DNA of 64,000 bases from the NCBI GenBank assembly GCA_019096065.1, contig JAGUCH010000007.1, positions 2,440,501 to 2,504,500 on the forward strand. Direction: 5' to 3'. Positions within the stretch are counted from its first letter, which is position 1. Each line of letters starts with the position of its first letter. The translations under genes and the position numbers were made by a program. Of the stretch, positions 34,063-42,854 are shown piece by piece. This stretch comes from Paracyclopina nana. Lineage: Eukaryota; Arthropoda; Copepoda; Cyclopoida; Cyclopettidae. The notes beneath the pieces are model-generated. The model was not told the DNA's origin, searched no databases, and saw only the letters and a list, made by a program, of their open reading frames with translations.

Positions 34063-34777
34063 TTAATTGAGTTCGTATTTGGCAATGAAGCCCCGTCTAT
34101 CTATGGAGAATTTGTTGTCGCTTTGGCATTCGTAGTATCCCGCGTCCTTTGGCATCGCGGGGTCAATCTCCATTTTGCTCTTCAGCTTGTTTTTCCCCAG
34201 TCTCCATTCGCTGATTTGCTGTTTTCGAGAGAGGGACGTGAAGGTGAAGCTAGGTGGGTGAAAACAAATCGATCAGATCAATTACGTGTTCGTAACCGGC
34301 GTAAGCGTCCAATTCCAGCCCATCCTTCATCCACGTGATGTTCGGCCTCGGCTGGCCTTTGGCGACGCAAACGAAGCTGATCTTGCGCCCGAGGTGGTAG
34401 CGCTTCATGAAGTGTGACGCTTTGATGATTCTCGCTCCCTTGAAAGTACGAATTGAGCTCTACGAAGGAAGGCTGGGATTGGTTATATACCTGCTTGTGA
34501 AAGTAGTACTTTTCGCTGACTGGCGTTCGAAAATGCAAAATGCCCGGCGCGATCAGATTCGGCGGCCTTTTGTGGTACGAGAACCTGCGTTTGCAAGGTT
34601 ATAGGGTTATCAACGGCACAATTATAACGGCATATCGCACCTCGATTTGATTTTGGTGGGCTTGATGTCTTTCCACCACTTCATGTTCTGCAGGCTCCGT
34701 GGCGTTCTGCTTTCCACGACGGTGATGACCACGACGGTCGTGGTGACGAGGACGGCGAGGACGTGGAATTTCACCAT
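34063..34777 (-). CDS. Secreted single-Ig protein, oig-4-like
   Basis: Four exons on the minus strand (34777-34641, 34584-34491, 34438-34286, 34218-34063), about 179 aa. A signal peptide opens it (MVKFHVLAVLVTTTVVVITV). One immunoglobulin domain follows, with paired Cys in SFVCVAKGQPRP and YYECQSDNKF and the core Trp in NITWMKDG. The words GARIIKASHF and KSKMEIDP match the conserved insect and nematode oig-4 family; nematode OIG-4 is a secreted one-Ig protein that organises acetylcholine receptor clusters at the neuromuscular junction. All junctions are in phase (2, 0, 0) and introns are 52-67 bases. The family call rests on remembered motifs, not alignment. Confidence 0.85.
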
Positions 34778-35429
34778 GCTACGGACAAGCTTCAAAAGTG
34801 GACTGCTCCGTTGGCGAGAAGTCCCTTTCTTCTCAACTTCTCTTTCCTTCCTGGAAAGCGCGTACGTACGTCAGTCCGATTGAATTTCAAGGTTTCTCCG
34901 AGGGCCGCGGTTGTAACAAATGGCCTTTCCAACCAATGAACGAAGGACCACAACATGTTTTGCCGCTGAAGAAGCAAACACGCTACTTCGCCGATGAATT
35001 CTCACATCGGTGTTCTTAGCCTCGGCGCCTAATTCCTTTTGATCACGGCTAGCGCGCGCTTTTTTTTCATCGAATTCCAATCGTCGAGGATTTGGCACGA
35101 GATGGGATCTTTTTCAAAAAGGTTGGGTCTTAGCTCGGCTCTTTAGCGCGGTAGCTGCACGGATGGCTTTTTTGTTCCTCTGTTGCGTGCGATCGAAATT
35201 TCGGAAAACTTGTCGGACTCTTTTTGCAGCCCATTGGCCCCCGCAGTGGTTCATCCGAGGAGAGGCGCGAGCTGGCTGCCAAATTCAATATAATTTCCGG
35301 CTGCTTCATCAACTTTTCTCATCTCGCCACCAAGAAGAAAAGAAAGCACAGCATCTTTTCAAAGAGCCGATTTGAATGCGCTTTCGTGCCTTCGGTGATG
35401 ATGGAAAAATTTTAAAAAATGTCATTTGG

Positions 35430-35733
35430 ACGGGCCGGTGTCCGTGGCGGGCATTGTAATCCAAGCTACTGGGAGGCCGGAATTTGAGGATGCTATGAGG
35501 CCGGGGGACCTGTAGCGCAACGCGTCGCGTCGATCCGGCGTCCGCACGAAGGCCGACGTCAACATGGCGCCCTCGGGGGAGCCCGGGGGCACCAGGTTGC
35601 TTGAGGACTCCCGAACCGGGCGAGGCGAGACATCGAGCAGTCAAAAGGGAGCGCGCCGGTCAGTCGTGGGATCGCGCCGGTGAGCGCGCGGTGCGTCACA
35701 GCCCGGCCGAGACGAGCAGACCGAATTCTTTTT
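35430..35733 (+). ncRNA. 7SL: 7SL RNA (signal recognition particle RNA)
   Basis: About 300-base RNA gene with the conserved SRP RNA layout. 5' Alu domain: GGGCCGGTGTCCGTGGCGGG, then GTAATCCAAGCTACTGGGAG (human GTAGTCCCAGCTACTCGGGAG). S domain: GGCGTCCGCACGAAGG, ACATGGCGCCCTC, and the helix 8 region CACCAGGTTGCTTGAGGACT with GAGCAGTCAAAAGG, where SRP54 binds. 3' Alu strand: GTGGGATCGCGCCGGTGAGC. It ends at TTTTT (35729-35733), a pol III terminator. The exact 5' end is estimated. The RNA scaffolds SRP, which directs signal-peptide-bearing ribosomes to the ER. It lies tail to tail with the EcKL gene. Confidence 0.93.
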
Positions 35734-35774
35734 GACAGCTGAAACGAGAGTGGCGCGCCATCTGTGGAGCATAG

Positions 35775-38138
35775 TTATTTATTGGCCAGTTTAATGGTTG
35801 CGGACACGGTCTCTTCGACGCCTTCCTCCCGTTTGCCGATGGTGGTGGGGTTGACCAGGAGATGGGCGTGATCCCTTCGCCACTCTTTGGTGGACATGGC
35901 GGTGACGAGGTCATCGACGACCTCGAGCAGCCTCCTGCCGAGCAACTTCAAGGCGTCGCCCAACCTCTCTTTCTCTTTGTTGTCCTTGACGTAGTGGAAC
36001 TCGTTCTCCAGAAATCGCAGCTCCCTCGTGAGTACCAGCACAGCCTGCAAAAAAAAAAAACCGGCGATTGCAGCGCCATCGCGCGACTGCGCGTCGAAAA
36101 GCAAATATAAGCTCGCGCGCGTACCTGAAGGTGAGCTCTTTGAAGTTGGGATTTGTAGTTTTTGCAAAAGACGTCGAAATCGAAATCCGGATAAATATTG
36201 GCCAACTTAATGCCGAACTTGGAGCGCAAACACTCGGTAAAGCTGAAGTAATACTGTTCGAGCCAGTCCTGCGCGTACTTCTCCCTCAGCGATCTGGAGG
36301 TGGAGGAGAAGAAGAAAAAGGCCAAATCCTCGGTGGGGCTGGAAATCCCAGATAGCTTCCAATCCGTGATGATGGCGTTAACGTCAACACTCGAGGCATT
36401 GGCCCTATCGTCCTCGTCGTCGGCGGAATCATCAGTGAAGTCAACGCTGCCTTGTCTTCGGCTTGTCATCGCCGATCCAGATGATTTGGAGCGGCGAGTT
36501 TGTTTAAACAGAATGTTGCGTTCGTACAGCTCCCCGTGGATCATGCATTGCAGAGGCAATCTGAAGAAGAGGCAGCAGCGTTAATTGCGTAGCACGCCAA
36601 AAAACGTTTACTACCTCGTTTGCGGAGCGGTTTGCCGCCGGGCTATGGCAATCAAAGCGGCTCTGAATTTGTCGATCAAATAATGGCCGTCCAAATAGCC
36701 CGGCACTCGCTTGAGGAAATGAGCCAGGCTCCGAAAGACGAGGTCCATTTCCTCCCGCGTGGCGTTGCATTCCTCCTCGCCGTTCTCCTCCTCCGCCACC
36801 AGATCGTCCAGAGGCTCCCCGCTGATGAGCATGAAGGCCGAGGCCGCGTGGATCTCGGACAGCCGATCCAGCACCGCCGACACTTGCGGGAGGGTTAATC
36901 CCGAGCACTGCGTGGCGCACTCGTAGCCCCCGCTTTCCTCGCTCATCAGCACGACCACGCCGTTGCCGCGGCCATCGTGGCTGCCGTACACGATTTCGGG
37001 GATGGCGAGCTTCAGCTGGAACTTGGCCGCCGTCTTTTGGATCCGCGGCAGCACTCCGAACGTCACTTTGACTTCCTTGGGAAAAGTGTTCAGTTTGCGA
37101 GCCATGGCGCGGTTCTTCTCCCCGTTCACCAGGGCGACCGAGGGCAAAAGTTTGAGGAAAAATCCCATCTCAACCATCTCGTTTCCCATGGAGGTGAAAC
37201 ACTGCAAAAGAGAAATCCATCAATTTTGACGGCTCCCGCCTACTTTGAAAAGGAGGCAAACTTTGCTGGCACAGACAAATGATGCTTTCGTTCTACGAAC
37301 GGCTAGCTGCGTTTTAAAAGCAAAAAGCTTTTAAAAGCGCGAGCCGTGAATAATTCTCGATTGTTGCTGACCTAGCTTTCCTCCGTCTTTCACTTTTCCT
37401 TCTCCTTTTCCTGCCTTTCACGTCGCAAATCTGTACCAATTGAAGTCGGCGCGAGATTCATTAGCTCTTGGGGCGCAACAGATGAGACTTAAACTCTCGT
37501 AAAAAGTTAAAAGCAATTAGGGTCACGGCTAGTGTGACGTTTCTTGCAGAAAAAACCGAAGAAAATGGAAGTTTTACTTTACTTCGGTGGACTCGAAGAA
37601 AGCAACAAATATGCTCGCGGTCTCGCATTTTTTGTGCCCCCACAGACAAAAATTATAGTTGCGTTCTAATGGTAAATGACTCGCGGCTATTATTCAAGCA
37701 AAGGCGTGATGCAAATCTGAGAAATTCTTGTGTGGGAAGCTTTTTGCGCGTGGAATCACAATATGAATTTTCGCATACTGCACACGGCCGTTGGCCATAT
37801 TTTTTAGTGCGCGGATCAGCTTTTCATTATATTATGGAACGGAGTTACGCGTGGAGATATCGGGTAACATCGACATCGATATAGGTCTGAGCTTCATGCT
37901 GATTTTCGGTCACCTTGAATTTGATGTCGATGATGTAAGTGGAGCTCAATCTTCCTTTGCTGGATTTCTTCTCGGCAATTTCGCACGCCACCAGATCGTC
38001 CGGATCCTTGACCAGGCTCATCTCCCTCAGAGCTCTGTACTGGTTGATGACTTCGAACAGCCATTCCGCCGTGATCTCCTCCGGCTCCATGGGTATGAAA
38101 TTGGAGGCCAGAATCTTCCCTGGAGCGGCCGCCATCAT
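35775..38138 (-). CDS. CHK/ecdysteroid-kinase-like (EcKL) protein
   Basis: Four exons: 38138 to about 37869-37914 (end uncertain), 37201-36615, 36560-36125, 36044-35775; about 500 aa. Member of the small-molecule kinase family that phosphorylates ecdysteroids or other metabolites in insects. Motifs in order: ELKL N-lobe with FFLKLLP (ATP-binding Lys), FPKEVKVTFGVLPRI, VVLMSEESGGYE, the Brenner motif CMIHGELYERNIL, and AIITDWKLSG as the metal-binding DFG equivalent. The catalytic HGD is HGE here. Between the two is an unusual acidic/Ser-rich insert of about 40 residues (SVDFTDDSADDEDDRAN). The final codons AAT AAA TAA embed the poly(A) signal in the stop region. The first exon's donor could be either of two phase-0 sites, changing about 15 residues. 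Confidence 0.82.
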
Positions 38139-38259
38139 TCTGACATGTTTTTTCGATCACTGCGGCCGTCCAAGTTCGCACGCTGAACGCACAGTCGTCG
38201 TCGTCGTCGTGATGCTGCGATGGCGGCCAGCTGTACGGTAGATTGGGACGGGGCACAGC

Positions 38260-39190
38260 CTAAACGAGACAAAATGAACTCGAATGAAAAATGATCCCGC
38301 AAAAATTCAATGCCCCAACCCTTGCCGCATGCGCGCGTGCCTATGAGCTACATATGGACTTGCGTTGATGACGGTTTGTCTTTGACGGCCCATATGTACG
38401 CGAGCTGATGGTTCGCCGCTTCTCCACGATGGCGCGTGCGTGGGTGGCTTTTGTCATCGCGCAGTTCGCTTTTCGCCAGAGATTTCACCGGACGCGACCC
38501 AAATCGAGGAAAGAGTTTTATTCCTTTTTTTTCAAATAAATCAAAGCAAGATGTAGATGTTCGATGATATTCAGCAGCTTATCTGAAAACATTCGATTTC
38601 CCCATGATCCACTTTTATGAGCGTGCGTGCGCGCTTACTCGATGCTATTGTTTATCGTCAGATTCGTGGGATTGATCTGTCAGTGAGGCCTGATGAAGTA
38701 CGAGCCCAAAATAGCAATGATGTCAAACAGTGGAAAATTCGTGACCGACTCCTCGTTTGGGCTACCTTTATTCCTATTTCACCACCTCTACGGAATAATA
38801 AGATAATTCACGCACTTAAAATAAGCGTGATCCAAATCGTAGAGCAGCAATGCTTTTCTTTGCATGCTGGGTTTTTTATCAACAAAAAGTATCCGACGAG
38901 CTTTAACAAACGAGGGGCAAACGCTTTCCCTCGAATCTTTGGTGCGCATCATCAATTTGAGCCACTTATGTCAACTGTGCTGCCAACAAATATGCGCGTT
39001 TCGCACTGCACTTTGTATCCGCCTTTTGGCATTTTGACGGTGAATTCAATGAGAATCATTGAGCAGGACCCGTGAATTGGGTCACTTCCATGACTGTCCA
39101 CTTGGCTAACAAGAAAGTTTTGTCTCAAGCTTCACTAGTCGCGCTGCAGAAGCAGATGAAAGCCACGGCGAAAAAAAACACGTCAAACAT
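38260..39190. other. Gene-free stretch
   Basis: One open frame of 152 codons (38617-39075, +) exists but has no domain, signal peptide or intron logic. I regard the stretch as non-coding, probably promoter and 5' leader of the EcKL gene plus spacer. Confidence 0.45.
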
Positions 39191-39194
39191 TTCA

Positions 39195-39600
39195 ATGCCT
39201 TGTTCATGTATAAAGAATGCCTTGAGGTGTGGAAAAAATTGTCGTAAGGAAAAGTGAATCTGTGCCAGTACTCTACGAGTTCAGCTTGGGGCCGAGCAGC
39301 ATTTTTAATGGCAATTTTTGCTATTTTGTCTCACAGTTATCAGCATTTTCAAAACAAACAATCTGTCATCACGTTTCTTTGATAACAGATGAAATTTAAC
39401 AATTGATTTTGCTCAAAAGGACTAGAATGTGGAACGCTTAACAGCCAAAGTTAGATTTGTTTACTTTCAAGTTGGCTTAAAGTCGATCTGATTTTCTTAG
39501 TATCAGCTGGTGCTTGTCATTAGATAATTTGTCTCCTTTCCTTGAGGTGTTTTTCGTGCATTTTCCTAAGGAGTTTGGGGCGTACATGAACAGGACATTA
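39195..39600. mobile_element. MITE family D/E composite copy (inverted)
   Basis: Positions 39195-39425 match family E (CGAGCAGCATTTTTAATGGC) and 39478-39600 match family D (TCCTAAGGAGTTTGGGGCGT), ending GTACATGAACAGGACATTA. It sits just downstream of the methyltransferase gene's 3' end. Confidence 0.65.
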
Positions 39601-39822
39601 GAGCTTGGCGTGCTGCGCGGCTTCCACGCATTTGCATGCATGCATGTAGTTGAACGGTCAAACAAGACCGAAAAATGACGACGTGCTACATTTTGCACTA
39701 GATCTAGGTTGTCCCTGACACTTTTTATCGGCTCGCTGAAATAAAACTTTTGTCTCGCGCCAAGTATTTGGGCATCCTCAGAATAGAAAGAAAGGAAGAT
39801 AGACGGCGGTAGATAGTGCTAT

Positions 39823-40761
39823 TCAAGCGAAAGGCTTTTTGGCCACAAAGTAACTCCCACGCTTGATCCCCTCCAGACACTCGATCCACTTTGTCCTTCC
39901 AGCCCTTGACTATGTAGTCAAAGTCCTCGAGAGAAAACTCTTCTACGATGGCCTCCTTTTGCCGGAAAAGTCATTCACCTCTCGCTTGAGAATGTCGATG
40001 AACTCGAGCGACATGTTTTGCGCGTGCACATCCACGAATCCCACCGACTCCAGCGCTTGTCCGTAGGCCTCCACCGTGAGCAGATTGTAGCCTCTGGACT
40101 CGACGTACGCATCGAATTCCTTGCTGCATAGCGGAGGTTGCGTGGAGCGAATTTTGCGGTATAGAGTATGATTCGCACCTGTAGCTCAACTTGTCCCCTT
40201 TGCAGTAGTCGGTGATGACAATGCGCCCTCCAGGCTTGAGGGCGTGGAAGAATCTTTGGAACAAAGACTTTTTATCCTTGATATGGAGAATGGTGTCCCG
40301 GCTGTAGACAATGTCGTAAAAGTTCTCGGGGTAGTCCATGAGGGTGGCGTCTGCCACGTGGAACTGGACCCTGTGTTGGACGCCCACGGGCTGGGACTCC
40401 CTCAGGTCGTTGGCAATCGAGACCATGTTGGAGGACAGGTCCACGCCGTACACGTGGACGCCGTAATGCTTTGCCATGAAGAAAGCAGAGCCTCCGATGC
40501 CGCAGCCAATATCGAGTACTCTATTGTCAGCCTGTGCAGAGCAGATAAAACTAAAGAGCGTGGATCGATCATATTTGTAGCTCACCGCGAGTCCTGACGG
40601 CAGCAAGTTGTGACAAAATTGCCTGGTTGTCACTTCTCCCCAGTGCTCACATAATTGGTGCCGAAAATTCTCTCGTACAGCAGAATGCCCTTTCTTGCGT
40701 ATTGCTGAGTGTCCAGAAACTTTTGAAATTCGGCGTCTTTTTTCCCCTCACTAGCTCCCAT
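39823..40761 (-). CDS. PMT: Phosphoethanolamine N-methyltransferase (frameshifted in this sequence)
   Basis: SAM-dependent enzyme that methylates phosphoethanolamine toward phosphocholine. Exons: about 40761-40586, 40531-40179, 40123-39823. Motifs: [17 protein letters not shown] then [11 protein letters not shown] motif [23 protein letters not shown], VVxSRD-type [39 protein letters not shown]. The conserved protein can only be read by changing frame three times. It shifts at a C run at 40638-40641 (between STG and GEVTT), at an AAAA run at 39966-39969 (between EVNDF and QKEAIVEEF) and at a TTT run at 39890-39892 (between KGWKDK and WIECLEG, ending FVAKKPFA stop). All three are homopolymers, so sequencing error is as likely as a pseudogene. 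The upstream in-frame ATG at 40893 is an alternative start. Confidence 0.8.
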
Positions 40762-41002
40762 CTCGTGTGCGTCGTTGTCAGCAGCCAATGCGAAACGGAA
40801 GACTGCCAGTGCTAAATGCCGCCTTTTAAGGCATCCGAAGAAGAGTTTCAAGCGCAAACTTATACAATCTATCCGCGAAAAACTAGCTAGCATCGTTGAT
40901 AAGCAACATCAGCAGAAATCGAGCCTCGTTGCTATCCTGAAAACTAGAAAATCTCCCGATGATCCGGCTTTGTGTATTTCAAGCAATAATTTCAGCTGAT
41001 AT

Positions 41003-42692
41003 TTAATATCTGCTCCTCTGCCTGTAGTAGTCAGGGTAGCCCTCATCTGGCTGCTGTTGGCCGTTCATCGCCGTTCCTTTAGGCAAAAGCTCGCACAAAA
41101 CGGCTGCTCCTCGCCTTCCGCCTTTGCAATTAATAATTAATAACTCGTCGTCGTAACTATTTAACTGTACCTCCTGGCAGTTTGGCAATGTCTCCGTCAA
41201 TGTAGAAGCCGTAATGACGGCTAGAATCCGCCTTACTAGCTTCTTGGCTCAGCAGCCTGAATTAGTGACTGAGTTGACTGAAAGTGTAAATAATGTGATG
41301 CATGTACCTTCTGGCTTCCCACACAAACAGCCGAGAAGACGCTGGGTACGAAATGATTCGTTGGCCGTCAGCCCAATGCAGGCCGACTCCTCTATCGAAG
41401 TTGAGGCCTATCCAAACCCTCCTCGAGGATCTATCCCATTGCTAAAAAGACAATTGATCGCCCCATACTTGCTTTACTGCGAGACGGTACCTCAAACACC
41501 GAGAAGTTGGAGTTCTCCAAGTATGAGGAGATGATTCCAATGGTCTCGGTGGTGTCCAGAACCGGTAACCTCGCTCCCAACTCCTCGCATTGCTTCACAG
41601 CTTCATCCCACTCTACATATTTATCGTCGAACATTTTGTAGTGCTTTCCTAAAGAAAAATAGGACATTTTGGATTTTCTTTTTCAAATCGAAGAGAGCTT
41701 TGTCACCATTTTCTTCCGCTGTGAATCCATCAGGGACGCAAGACTCAGTTCCGTTTCCGTGGAAGCCAACCTTGCACTCACAAGATGCCACGTGATTCAC
41801 GCCCAAACATTCTGAATGCTGGACAGGGCAATCCAGCCTGGAAAAGAAGAGCTTGGAAAAATCAAAAGTTGAAAGAAACAGCATATTTCACCTTTCACAC
41901 ACTGGCTCGCACAATTGCCTGCCCGGTTCTTGTCTTGAATCAAGGCAAGCTTTGTTGTCATCGCACTGAGTATCATTTTCGCAGTCCACAATTCCCTTTT
42001 TGACCAAAACCAAGGTTATCTGTTCCTCCAGGGCGCCACCTAAAGTAAAGAAACGCTCATGCATGCTAACGACGGAAATCGAAACGCAAGCACCTCCTGA
42101 CAATAAGGCTTGCTCAAGGGTCTTGACCCTGGTCTGCAAGTCTTCCAGACAGCCCGCCAACTTGTCATCCATGCCCTCGAGATCACAGGTCTCCGTGCCT
42201 AAAGCTGCCGCCAAGGCATCAGCCCCTGTCAATGCATCTGGATAAGACATATTGTAGTATTCTCTCGCTTATAAGCCAAATAGTAGTGATGTTTACCCTT
42301 TGACTGGCACTTTTGTTCGAAAGTGATAGCAAATCCTCAATATCTCCAGAGCCTGCATATATAAATTTGAAAAAGAGATAAAATCTCGCATATTTATAGT
42401 TGGCTGACCTGCATCAAGGGACTCATCAGAACACTCTTCTTCTCCTTCTGTTGCAGCGTCTGCTGAATCGTCCCCAGAGCCATCAGCAGCAGGAGCATCA
42501 GCGGATTCCTCTGGGGCATCACCTTCCATAGTGCAGGACTAAAAATTGAGTTCCTCTAAATACAGTGATATATGGCTTACCTGAACCCTCTGCTTCTGGC
42601 GAATCACCCGACCCTTCATCTTGACAGGTGACCAATGTCCAGCACAGCAAAAAGGCCAACAACAAGCTTAACTTTAGCAGCTGGCCTGTCAT
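41003..42692 (-). CDS. Secreted EGF-like plus C-type lectin protein
   Basis: Ten exons: 42692-42581, 42522-42409, 42352-42297, 42237-42094, 42039-41892, 41837-41707, 41648-41491, 41441-41308, 41220-41171, 41121-41003; about 388 aa. Signal peptide (MTGQLLKLSLLLAFLLCW), acidic Ser/Gly/Asp-rich stretch, a coiled segment (LEGMDDKLAGCLEDLQTRVK), two EGF-like/Cys-rich units (CENDTQCDDNKAC, CPVQHSECLGVNHVASC), then a C-type lectin domain: YVEWDEAVKQCEELGARLP, WIGLNFDRGVGLHWADGQ, AVLCELL. I see no EPN/QPD calcium motif, so sugar binding is uncertain. The junction between exons 3 and 4 is out by one base with the best donor (gtaaac at 42296); a weaker donor at 42310 fits. The family suggests innate recognition or extracellular matrix. 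Confidence 0.8.
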
Positions 42693-42854
42693 CCTTCCCT
42701 AGACTTGTCAGAGTGCAGTATGCAAAGGCCTGTGCAAATGGAGGGAGCGATTTTCTAGTTGAGCCTGATTGTCCCTAATTGTCAATGATGGCCTAAGGTC
42801 ATCAGTGACACTTCATGCATATAAAGTTGGGATCATCTGGCAAATGGACCACCG

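Noticed and set aside
35309-35644. Minus-strand 111-codon open frame
   Set aside because: It is antisense to the 7SL RNA gene; the GC-rich RNA explains the open frame.
38617-39075. Plus-strand 152-codon open frame
   Set aside because: No domain, signal peptide, splice context or biased composition; isolated between a MITE and the EcKL promoter.
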